The position numbers were made by a program, and so were the translations under genes. A stretch of 64,000 bases of DNA from Coix lacryma-jobi var. lacryma-jobi (taxonomy: Eukaryota; Streptophyta; Magnoliopsida; Poales; Poaceae), in the NCBI GenBank assembly GCA_009763385.1, contig CM019830.1:91638649-91702648 (forward strand). The letters are read 5' to 3'. The notes below the pieces were generated by a model. It was not told the DNA's origin. It saw only the letters and a list, made by a program, of their open reading frames with translations, and ran no database searches. Within the stretch, counting starts at the first letter, position 1, and each line of letters starts with the position of its first letter. Below are positions 32,427 through 42,849 of the stretch, piece by piece.

Positions 32427-34976
32427 TAAAACAAAACCATTATTTCCACTATTTCCTATTTAGAAATTCAAAAGAAACTCAAGTTTGAACTGCAAGTGTA
32501 TTTTTCTGAACTCAGAAAAATCTAGAAAAATTCTAGGAAGCAACTAACACCAATTGAAGTTAACTGAACAATTTTCAGTAGGAAATAAAATACCAAACAG
32601 CGGCTACAAAAAGATGAAATACACAGCTCAAAAAGATACTTTGAACTAACCCTTCTCCTAAAAAGTGTCAAATAGCAGATTTCATAATTTTTCTAGTTTC
32701 ATCCACTCTTCAACATTCTACTGTACAAAATTTACTATCAGAGCATAAATACACAGATCCACACAAAATAAACAAATCTATCCCAAAATAACCCAATTGA
32801 ACTACAACCCTACTGGAAAAGGGTGCTAAACTCAGTTTCATATTTTTTCCAGATTCTACTCCACATTTCATATTTATCGAGGAAGTTCCATGAACAGAAA
32901 CATTATATTATTTCTTACATGAATTTCCAAAGAAAAACACAGAAAAGTACATTTATACAGTAACTTCACATTTCTCCATACAACAGCCTATGCTTAACAT
33001 TTTTCTTAGCTTGAGCATCACACACCGAGACCACACACCGAGATCACAGGTACATAACATGATAATAAACTTACACAAAATTTTCCATGAATTAACTCGA
33101 CCAGAAAACATATATAACCATTTATCTCAACAAAAGTATGTAAACTGGATTAAATCAAAACAGCAACTAAAACTTCTACCAAAAATACTTTCATATTTTT
33201 CCCTGATAGATCTACTGATAAACAAGCTAACAAAACTGAAAGCACTTTATTTGGACTTTTAAAACATGCTACACAAAAATAACAAGCCCTTCTAGAATTT
33301 AAAAACAAAAAAGAAAAACATTTAAACTTCCCGGGTCAACTTGCACAGACCCGGTCTATAGACCGTGAGTGACTGACGCGGGAGACCCATTGGTCAATGG
33401 GACCCACCCGTCAGAGAGAGAAAATAGGGGAAGAGGGTTGACCGCGTGGTTCTCATCGGTGGCGAGGTCTCCGGCGGCGGGGTGGTGCTCGGTGGGCTCG
33501 TCTCGACGAGGCGCATCGGATGGTGTGGTTGGTTTGGCTAGCGCACGACCGTAGCGTGCCGGCGGTGAGCGGCGGCGGGACGCGCGGCTACGCCGTTTCC
33601 GGCGGTTGCCGGCCAAATTAGCGAGGGCGAAGGCTTGCGCGAACCCTAGGTAAGCTACCAGAGGGGTTGGTTCGGCCGGTGAAGCTCCGGTGGAGCTCGT
33701 CCACGTGCGCGGCCATGGCGGCGGCCAGGGTGCTCGGTCGGAGGTGGAAGGGGAGCTACGGGGCGATAGAGAGCTCGCGAACTAGTGTTCTCACCTTGCC
33801 TTTGCTTGGCGAAGCTGTCGAGTGAAGGAGGGAGGCGGAGAAGCTTCAGACGGGGAGGAACAGCCTCGAGCTTCGGACGGCGCCGATGGCGTCCGCGGCG
33901 GGGCTCCTCATGTTCCGGTGCCGGTGAAGCTCGGCTGAGGGTGTAGATGTGCGCACTGGGTGTCCGAGATGGAGGCGAAGTGATGGTCGGGGTTAATCGA
34001 CCAGCGGTGGCTTGGGGGAGTGGGAACGGACGGAAAAAGTGACGACGACGAACGGCGGTGGGCACGAGCGTTCGCGCTCGCGTTCGTCCGCAGAGAGGAA
34101 AAGGGTGAGAGCGAGAGCGAGTGCGGGTGTGTGCGCGGGTGAGTGAGGGAGCGAAGGGGTGCTCGGGGTTTTGGTCGTGGCCTTGGCCGGCCGGCGGTCG
34201 TGGCGGGCCCCGGCGTGGCGTGCGGCAGGCGGCAGCATGGCGAGCGAGGGCAGCGCGGCAGGCGAGGCAGAATGGGAGTGGCCGCGCACGATCGTGGCGT
34301 GATCGAGCGGGCGAAGATCGAGCGGGGAGTGGGCGAGCGGGATACGGCGCAGGCGAAGGCGGCCACGCGGCGGTTGCGGCCGGCGTACGACGCGGCTGTG
34401 TCAGTGGGCGGCAGAGCGCGGCGCGCATGGTGCGCGGGTGAGCGAGCGAGCAGGCGGGCCGATGCGGGTGCGAGGCTGGGCCGAAAGGCCAGATGGGCCG
34501 AAAGGGGCGCGGGAAGGAAAAATCTTTTCTTTTTTCTTTTTCCGAAAATTTTTCAAACTTTGACCAACTCCAAACTAGGCTTTGACCTAAAAATAAAAGT
34601 TGCTCAAAATAATTTTCTCTACAACTTTCATATAGAACATTTTTGCTGAAAAGCACTTTTAAAACTTCCACAATGATAAAACCAATTTTTGGGACATAAA
34701 CATTTCGTTTCCCTTGTTTTTATTTGCTAAACAAATTTTGAACTAGGTAGAAATACCAACATGAAAAGTGTTATACTTCATATTCTTTATCTTATAAAGT
34801 CATTTGCTAAGACAGAAATCCATTTAAACAATCAAGTCCCAAAAGAGACCAAAATCCAGATAAATAAATCAGAGATAAAAGCACTTTGATGCACATAAAA
34901 TGATGCAATGCATTGCTTATGCATTTTAGTAGCTAAAGGTAGTTCCTAATGCAGTGCTTGACACTAGGGTGTCACA

Positions 34977-35013
34977 ACCCTTCCCCTCTTAAAGAAATCT
35001 CGTCCCGAGATTT
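34977..35013 (-). other. Polypurine tract and hairpin (Tekay-2)
   Basis: Minus-strand TTTAAGAGGGGAAGGGT abuts the 3' LTR. The perfect 8-bp inverted repeat AAATCTCG/CGAGATTT with a TCC loop (34995-35013) is the same as in Tekay-1. It overlaps the last codons of the polyprotein, whose stop is at 34989-34991. Confidence 0.85.
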
Positions 35014-35095
35014 TGAGTTACGTACCATTTCTTAACAAAAGCGGGATAGTTTACGCGTAAGTACTCCTCGGTTTCCCAAGTTGCATCGTTGGGTT
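34989..35095 (-). pseudogene. Chromodomain C-terminal part, separated by the solo LTR (Tekay-2)
   Basis: The frame contains DATWETEEYLR and then NYPAF, the second half of a Tekay-type chromodomain, and ends at the TAA at 34989-34991. The first half (ILWSNH) is at about 37155-37175, on the other side of the copia solo LTR. The two halves are in register once the LTR and one copy of its target duplication are disregarded. Confidence 0.8.
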
Positions 35096-35470
35096 TGAAG
35101 GACCGAGAAAGCACTAGCAAGGCGACCAGAGGGGGGGGTGAATGGGAGCTCAAAAATTTCTCTCAAAACTTTGGCCAAATGTCCCAAAATTAATCCTGAG
35201 AAACCGTGACCGAAACCGTGATGCCCACGACCCTTGGAAGAGGGTGGATGATCCCCAGGATCACAGCGGAGCACCACAAGAAAGTAGCAAACCAAGTCCC
35301 TAACGTAGATAGACGGCTACGTCGAGAAATCTCTAAACACCGATGCTAACAAGTAGCAAAGATATCTAGAGATGTTCCTTGGTCAACTACAAGGCCAAAT
35401 GAGAAGTCCGGAAACCAAACGAACAAGCCGGGAGAGCAAACGCACTAAACCAGAAGAAACAGCCAAGTCC

Positions 35471-35707
35471 CGGACTGTCCGCTGGTACGGTCTCGGACTG
35501 TCCGCGGTAGTGCCGAACTGTCCGCGGGCGAGTGGCGGACTGTCCGCCGGCAAAACTCGCCAAACAGCAAGGTTGCTGCAAAGTCCCTGGACGTTCCCGG
35601 ACTGTCCGCCGATCAAATGAACAGTTCCTCGGCCGAGACTCGCAGCCACTGTCCAGGCTCGATCCCGACACCCGGACTGTCCGTGGTCCCAAGCGTGTAC
35701 TGTCCGC
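35471..35707. repeat. Array of CGGACTGTCCGC motifs in solo LTR
   Basis: Copies at 35471, 35494, 35536 and 35598 are exact. Variants are at 35513, 35673 and near 35697. Each is a near-palindrome (GGAC-T-GTCC). The array lies 370-610 nt from the LTR 3' end, where the related LTR at 57116-59068 carries a different motif array. Confidence 0.75.
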
Positions 35708-36480
35708 GACCTTGCAGGGAGGGCGATTTTGATCGCCTCCTCCCCAAATCTCCCCAAATTCGATCCAACTCAAAATCCCAAGTTCCCAAACTTGGAGAAG
35801 ATGATCACGGGGTAGTTAGCAGACTATCCCCAAGAAATCATCCGCTCAAATCGATTCAAACACCGGGAAATTGAAAGGGAAGAAAGATGAACCGAAAAGC
35901 GCCACGAAAACAAAATCAACCCGATCTACTTGTTCGTAGGGAGATAGATAAATTCCTTCGGTGGAAATGATCTCCTTTCAAATACGAACAAGATGATTCA
36001 AACGGATTTCGCAAAGACGCACGGGAGAGGGAGATCGAGTGACGGGAAAATCGTGGAGAAACGAAGAACGCGAAGAACATGAACCAAAACGCGAATCAAC
36101 ACATCGATCTGCAACCGTGTGGCTACCACACGCTACAACAGTGAGGCTACAGCCTCACTTCCTCAAAATCTCCAGTACACAGAGGTATGGTTCTCTGCGG
36201 ATCTCAGCTAGCTACAGCAGGGGATTGGGAGAGCAAGAAACCCTAGAAGCAAAGAGTAAATGAACTGAGATAGGAAGGGAGGAGGGTGTCTCCCTCTACT
36301 TATCCTAATTTCTAATTCCTACTCTACACCTCTCTAATTACAGAGCGAACCAGCTAAACCCTAGGGTTATTCTGGACCAACTCGGTGGTAGGTGTATCCG
36401 ACGGCCACGCTCGCACAACTCGTAGCGTTGCCTCGACGCAACCTCCCGATTGCCGCCACGTGCCGCCCTCGCTCTGCACC

Positions 36481-36704
36481 CCCGGTTTTGTGGCCCAAAC
36501 CGGGAAACCAGCCTTTTCCAGCCAACCCCCGGTTTTGAGGCCCAAACCGGGAAACCAGCCCACCAGGTTCTGAGTTTTGAGGCCAAACTCAGCAAAGCCT
36601 CAGCGCCCAGGTTTTGAGGCCCAAACCTAGAAACCGTCCTCAGCCCGAGTTTTGTGGCCAAACTCGGAAACCATCCGCACCCAGGTTTTGAGGCCTAAAC
36701 CTGG
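36481..36704. repeat. Six hairpins with variable stems and constant loop (solo LTR)
   Basis: Units of 23-24 nt at 36481, 36528, 36570, 36607, 36645 and 36681 each have an 8-nt arm ending GTTT, a loop of TGWGGCC(C), and a complementary arm. Stem tips differ (CCCGG, CTGAG, CCAGG, CCGAG), with matching changes on the opposite arm. The order matches the six hairpins in the copia LTR at 57503-57726. Confidence 0.8.
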
Positions 36705-37147
36705 AAACCGTCCACCCGATGGTTTTTCCCTGGCTCTACCACCAAACCGACGTCGTAGATGGGATGCTCCTCCTGTGCACCCCGTCCACCGACACGTGTC
36801 CCCAAGTCCACGACTTAGGCAACACATGACCGCACTTCTTCACTTGTTGTCGTCACAGGCTGCCAGCCACCACAGCTGATCCTCGGGCCTCTGGTCCCTC
36901 AGTCCAAGCCTCACGTCCGCCCTTCATCGCTCTGGGTACATCGGCATGGCACGTCCGCCGCACGGCACGCCCATCCTTCACCGCTCCCGATCCGTTGGCA
37001 CGACACGTCTCTACTTGACCTTCACCTCGCCTTTGATCACTGCATCCGTGCTCGACACCTGCACAACACAAGCCAAAGAACATGCGCATCATCCCAGTTG
37101 ATAATCACTCATCACTCAGAGACCCGGCATACACCCATGTATCCGCA

Positions 37148-40100
37148 GGGTCTGTGGTTGCTCCATAGAATCTTGTAAGTCTTCACCGTTTGGTTGCGGG
37201 TCTCTCGAGTCTTGGTATCCAATATCTCCTGAGGTTGTTCATAGTATTCCAGATCTGATCTGATGGAGATATCCGGGATTTGAACTTCTTCCTGTTCTGG
37301 AACTCGAAGACACTTCTTCAATTGGGACACATGGAACACTGGGAAGATTGCACTCATCTCTGGGGGTAGCTGCACTTCATAGGCTACTTCTCCCTTTTTA
37401 GCTACGATCTGGTATGGTCCTACGTATCGTGGTGCTAACTTTTTCTTAATTCCAAAACATTGGACCTTCCTCATGGGTGATACCTTAAGGTAGACGTAAT
37501 CTCCTACTTGGAATTCCAAGGGTCTCCTTCGTGTGTCTGCATAGCTCTTTTGTCGGGATTGTGCTGCCTTGATATGTTGTTGTACTATTTGCACGATCTC
37601 TTCAGCATCTTTTACGTAATCTAACCCATAAAATCCTCGATCCCCTGATTCAACCCAATTTACCGGGGTTCTACATCTTCGTCCATATAAAACTTCAAAA
37701 GGTGTCATCTTTATACTTTCCTAGTAGCTATTGTTATAAGGGAACTCGGCGAGGGGTAACCAATTTTCCCATGACTCTCCGGAGGATAAAACACAAGCTC
37801 TGAGGATATCTTCCAGAATTTAATTCACTCTTTCTGTCTATCCTGTGGTTTGGGGATGATAAGCGGAACTTCTTACCAACTTGGTCCCTAGTTCCTTGTT
37901 CAATTGTTCCCAAAAACGTGCTATGAACAGGGGTCCTCTATCAGAGACAATCCTTTTTGGAACTCCGTGTAACCTCAAGATGTTCTGAATGTACAAGTCT
38001 GCATACTGATGAGGTCGGTGTGTAGTCTTAACTGGGATGAAGTGAGCCACTTTAGATAACCGGTCCACGATAACCCAGATAGAATCATTTCCTTTTTGAG
38101 TGGTGGGAAGACCGGTGACGAAATCCATACTAATCTCTTCCCATTTCCATTCTGGGATTGATAAAGGTTGTAACAGTCCGGCAGGTTTCAGGTGTATAGC
38201 TTTTATCCTGCAGCAAGTATCACACCTTGCGACATGAGCTGCTACTTCCTTCTTCATCCTGGACCACCAATACCTTGTCCTCAGATCGTGGTACATCTTA
38301 CTACTTCCTGGATGGATAGATAACTTTGAATTATGGGCTTCATTCAGAATTCTTTCTTTCAGCTCCGTATCCTTAGGAACAACCAACCTCTGATTGTACC
38401 ATAAGATTCCCTGTTTATCTGTTCTGAAGTTCAAAGAACTATTGGTTTCCAATCTCTTTTTGATCTGGCCGATTTCTTCATCAGTCTTTTGTCCTTCGAT
38501 GATGTCACTCTCTAGGGTGCACTGTAGGGTGATGTTCTTTAGCATAACGGGGTGCATAAGGTTGAATCTATCCTCCAAAAGTGGTTGTAGAGAGTTGCAA
38601 TGAGTCTTGCGACTCAAGGCATCTGCTACAACATTCGCTTTTCCGGGGTGGTAATGCACTTCTAGGTTATAATCCTTAATCAACTCTAACCATCTCCTCT
38701 GCCTCATATTCAACTCTGGCTGGGTGAAGATATATTGCAAACTTTTGTGATTTGTGTACACATGACATAGGTTACCCATAAGATAATGCCTCCATATCTT
38801 GAGTGCATGAACCACGGCTGCCAATTCCAAATCATGAGTCGGGTAATTCTCTTCATGTGGTCGCAACTGACGTGAAGCATATGCTATAACTCTCCCATTC
38901 TGCATAAGCACACATCCAAGTCCAATCTTGGATGCGTCACAAAACACATCAAAAGGTTCCTCCAAATCTGGTTGAGCCAAAACTGGCGCCGAAGTCAACA
39001 AAGTTCGCAGAGTGCGAAAAGCTGCCTCACACTCTGGAGTCCATTCAAACTTCTTATTTTTCTGGGTTAGACGAGTCATAGGCTTCGCAATCCTCGAGAA
39101 ATCCGGAATGAACCGACGGTAGTATCCGGCCAATCCTAGAAAGCTGCGTACCTCATGTACGGTAGTGGGTGCTTGCCAATCCATAACTTCCTGTACCTTC
39201 GTGGGATCCACAGAAATTCCTTCCTCTGAAAGGACGTTTCCAAGAAAGGGTACCTTCTTTAACCAAAACTCGCACTTGCTAAACTTAGCATACAACTTGT
39301 GCTCTCGAAGTTGAGTTAAGATGACTCGTATGTGCTCTGCATGTTCCTTTTTATTTTTGGAGTATACCAAAATATCATCGATGAACACCACCACAAACTT
39401 ATCCAACTCGGGCATGAAGACCGAGTTCATCAGGTACATGAAATGTGCCGGTGCATTGGTTAACCCGAAGGACATAACCAGATACTCATAAAGTCCATAT
39501 CTGGTGGAGAAGGCTGTTTTTGGTATATCCTCTCTTCTGATCTTAATCTGATGGTATCCTGACCTCAAGTTGATCTTGGGGAACACTTTTGCCTTTGATA
39601 ACTGATCAAACAAGACATGGATTCGGGGTAAGGGATATTTATTCTTTATGGTTACCGCATTCAAAGGTCTGTAATCCACGCACATCCGTAAAGTTTTATC
39701 CTTCTTCTTTACGAAGATGGCGGGACATCCCCAAGGTGACGAACTAGGACGTATTAACCCTTTATCCAAAAGCTCTTGCAACTGAGCCTTGAGCTCTGCT
39801 AACTCATTAGCTGGCATCCTATACGGCCTCCGAGAAATGGGTGCCGTTCCAGGGATCAACTCTATAGCAAACTCCACATCCCTATCTGGTGGTAGCCCTG
39901 GCAACTCATCAGGAAAGACATCAGGAAACTCACACACTACAGGGATCTCAGCTATCTGCTGGGCTATGATATTGAACAACACTCCGATCTCATGGGGGTT
40001 TCGGGGTAACTTAAACCGAAAAGAAGTCCCATTCCGGGGACTGACCATGGAAACTACTCGCTCTGAAATGTCAAGACTGACCTTCCAGAGTTTCATCCAA

Positions 40101-41500
40101 CCCATACCCAAGATTACATCCAAACCTAGACCAGGGATGACTATGGGATCCACTAAGGCCTGCTTATCCCCAAAAGCCATCTCCACTCCTTTCGCCATTT
40201 TACGGGCGGATATAACAGCTCCGGCGGAACTTATCTGATATCCCCGATCCAACTCTACTAACCCGAGATTACTTCTTATAGCAAAATAATCACTTATGAA
40301 AGAATGCGATGCTCCAGAATCAAAGAACACAACTGCGGGGTACTGATTAACAAGGAACGTACCAGTAGTGACAGGTTCTCCTTCAGGTACTTCTTCCACG
40401 GTAGTATAATGCACATGACCTGCGTGAGGTGGAGGCTGGGTGTACTGCTTCTTTGGACGAGGATAGTGACGTGACAGGTGTCCGGTCTGACCACAGTTGT
40501 AGCACGGCCCGATCACGTACGGGGTCTTGGGTCCTCCTGCACTTCCTGCCTTTGCCTTGTTCTGCATCATGGGAGCGGTGTAGGGCTTCTGGAAACTCGG
40601 GCGGGAGCGGTTGGTGGTTATCTTTCTTTGTGGGGGACGAAACCTTGCTCCTGCAACTGGCGGGCGATACGGGGTGCATGCTCCGAAAGGGGTCCTCTGT
40701 TGAGACGAACCTCCTTCGTTCGCACGACGGTGGTTTTCTGTCGCCAGTCTGCTGTCGTTGGCCTCCTGATTCAGACAGTCACTAACAAAGTCGCTGAAGG
40801 TGGTGCGGTGACTGTTGCCCATCTTGGAAAGCATGCTGGCACTCATGCCACGCTTGAAGCTTGCGATCTTCTTGGCCTCTGTGTTAACAAAGTCAGGGGC
40901 ATAGCGAGATAGACTGTTGAAGCTGCGCAGATACTCTGACATAGACCTGGTTCCTTGAGACAGCCTCATGAACTCTGTAGTCTTCATTTCCATCAAACCA
41001 CTGGGGATGTAGTGGTTGCGCATAGCAGTCAAGAACTGATCCCAAGTAACTCGTGCATTTGCAGGTAGGGATGCACGGTACTGGGCCCACCACAAACCTA
41101 CGGGTCCTTCCAACATGTGGGCGGCATACTCCGCCTTGAGCTCTTCCGTCAGGCGAAGCAGGCGGAACTTCTGGATGATGGAGTTGAGCCACTCATCTGC
41201 TTCCAGCGGCTCGGTGACTTCCTTGAACACAGGGGGACGAGTGTCCATGAAATCACGGTAGGAGCTATACTAGTTGGGCTCGGGGCCTTGGCGTTGGTGA
41301 TGCTGCTGCGCAGTGTTATTAGCGATGTTACAGAGGGTGGCCTCCATATGCCTCTGCATCTCTTCCATGTTCCTCTGACTTCCCAGAAACTGGCCGAAAA
41401 ACGCTTCCGGCGTCATTGGTGCCTAAGGGGGTGGTGGCAGATTCTCCTCCTGTCCAGACCCCTATTCACGTTGGCTGCGAGTTTGTGCCAGCATCTGCAT
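37148..41500 (-). pseudogene. gag-pol: Gag-pol polyprotein through integrase to chromodomain start (Tekay-2)
   Basis: A single register runs from ATG 41500 to the solo LTR junction. It encodes gag (PPVFKEVTEPLEADEW; LSQGTRSMSEYLRSFNSLSR), a zinc knuckle (CYNCGQTGHLSRHY), protease (FFDSGASHSF), RT (FIDDIL), RNase H, integrase with the HHCC finger and DDE triad (SDRGPLF), GPY motif (VGPYQIV) and the chromodomain start (ILWSNH). In-frame stops lie at 41462-41464, 41423-41425, 41270-41272, 37838-37840, 37820-37822 and 37721-37723. Three key residues are altered: the last zinc-knuckle Cys is Tyr (40463-40465), RT motif A Asp is Asn (KINLRSG, 39569-39571), and one RNase H Asp is Asn (YTNHKSL, 38750-38752). 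The longest open stretch is 1136 codons (41248-37838). The copy is inactive. Confidence 0.93.
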
Positions 41501-41817
41501 ATCCCATTAATAAGCAGTCATTAGGTGATGTTACATTGATCATGAATAAATACTGCGCTGTACATAATTTAAAATTTAGCACACGACCAAGTATAATTAT
41601 TCATTTCCATACAACACCACAGAATAATTGCTCGAAATTAGACATGCAAACGACGGAATTTCCATAAAAAGGTGCCAGATCGAAGTCTGGACTTTTGTCC
41701 AAAAGCCATACATGCCATCATACAACCTTAAACATAAACCAACACATGTCTGAGTGTTACATCATCAGCGAGCACGCTCAAGCTGTACAAAAGAAATGAC
41801 TCCTAACGAACTAACGC
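41501..41817 (-). other. Spacer between extra ORF and gag (Tekay-2)
   Basis: AT-rich, no gene seen. Tekay-1 has a spacer of similar length (8585-8907). Confidence 0.6.
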
Positions 41818-42849
41818 TCAGTCGTCTTCGGCGGCGGATGCAGCGTCCTCGATGTCAGCGTCGAACATAGGCTCATCAGCATGAGCCTCCTCTGGTGGGG
41901 CGTCGGGACCAAGGACTTCTCCGTCCTCGGGGTCCTGGGCCTCGGCTGCGGGAACCTCGGCAACTGCTGGGGCGGCGGCCTCCTGTGCGACGTGGTGCAT
42001 CTGATGGACTGCCTCATGGAGCTGGTCGATATAGGCCAGCTGGCCATGGATCTGCTTTATCAAGAGGTGAGCTCCCTCTCTGAGCTGGTCGAGCGCGGTA
42101 TGGGCCTCATCCCTTTGCAGGGATGCTGTTAGGTACATCTGCTCGGCGAGGGTCCTGGCGGTGGTCTCTGCACCTGCGGTGGCACGTGCATCGTCACGCT
42201 CGAGAGTGATCTGGTGAATCTTCTCCTGAAGACGGGCTACCTCAGCGTCAAACTCTTCCTGCAGCTTCCTCTTGCTGTGGTAGGTGGCGGTGAGGGTGAA
42301 GGACACGCTCTCGAGAGTGCGCTCCAAACTCTCACATACACCTAACAAAGCTCCGGTGGCGCTCATCGCAGGCGTCTCGCAGTAGAACCTCTCATGTGGG
42401 CTCCCTGTCAAGACTGACTCCAAAGTCTGCTTCCAGCGCAATGGAAAAAGTGATCCACGGGGGAACACTCCTGCCATAGCACTAGCTAGGTCGGCGGGAA
42501 AACGGGCGATGATGTCCTTCAGCACCAGGTATGCTGCCCTGTTAGCTCTATCCTTGGCACAAGTGCCTCTGGTGATCTCTGTCCATCATGTCCAGTGAGG
42601 CTTGGCAGGCAAAGCTTTGACTTTGATCTCCACCATGACCAACGAATCCTGTCCATAGATCTCTTTCTGCCAAGAATACTTGGGCTCCTGTCCCTCCTCA
42701 TAGCCCACGGCCTGTAGAATCCTCCAGAGGATGGTCGGCAACCCAAAGTAGGTTAAAAACGTCTTCTGGGTCAGCTTGGTGGCCAAACGGTGACGCGGAA
42801 CTCCTCTTCCTCCGGTGGCCTTGCAAGCGGTCAGCTTAGTCCGGGCCAT
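41818..42849 (-). pseudogene. Extra ORF between PBS and gag; histone H3 tail-like N-terminus (Tekay-2)
   Basis: The frame starts MARTKLTACKATGGRGVP at 42849 and continues with RHRLATK. Aligned with histone H3 this resembles residues 1-23, including TGG and PR-x2-LATK, with one extra residue before the Pro. H3 Arg8 is Cys here (TGC, one C-to-T step from an Arg codon). The block shared with Tekay-1 follows (FGLPTILWR, VGYEEGQEPKYSW), then AYLVLKDI, a long coiled coil from about 42280 to 42010 and an Ala/Glu/Asp-rich acidic end. The frame is 343 codons in one register, broken only by TGA at 42586-42588, one C-to-T step from CGA. The start is set by TTTCTACAG directly before the ATG. It is not a histone gene, since no histone fold is present. 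Confidence 0.82.

Larger units (their letters stand above)
30610..34976 (-). repeat. 3' LTR of Tekay-2
   Basis: This 4367-bp LTR is TGTGACACCC on the minus strand at 34976 and ends at 30610. It has a CpG-dense island at about 33330-34530 and an AT-rich remainder. Compared with the 5' LTR it lacks about 150 bp (a segment present at 46010-46140) and has a shorter GGC-repeat stretch near 33565. A 338-codon open frame in the island (33655-34671) is Arg/Pro-rich and likely compositional. Confidence 0.95.
35096..37147 (-). repeat. Solo LTR of a SIRE-like Ty1/copia element
   Basis: This 2052-bp sequence is related to the LTR at 57116-59068 but in opposite orientation (minus-strand start TGCGGATACATGGG, end CCTTCA). 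No internal copia sequence remains. The flanks GGGTT and GGGTC form a TSD with one change. It arose by insertion followed by LTR-LTR recombination (established mechanism). It carries an array of CGGACTGTCCGC motifs (35471-35707) and six hairpins (36481-36704). Confidence 0.9.

Noticed and set aside
33655..34671. A 338-codon open frame on the minus strand in the Tekay-2 LTR, and similar long frames at 13984-14526, 3159-3587 and 46918-47469
   Set aside because: All lie in the GC-rich LTR island where stops are rare; the products are low-complexity Arg/Pro/Ala/Ser, overlap long frames in other registers, and are not kept at equal length between LTR pairs.
35471..35707. CRISPR-like array (short repeated words with spacers)
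   Set aside because: Spacing and unit sequence are irregular, the words lie inside a plant LTR, and there are no associated genes.
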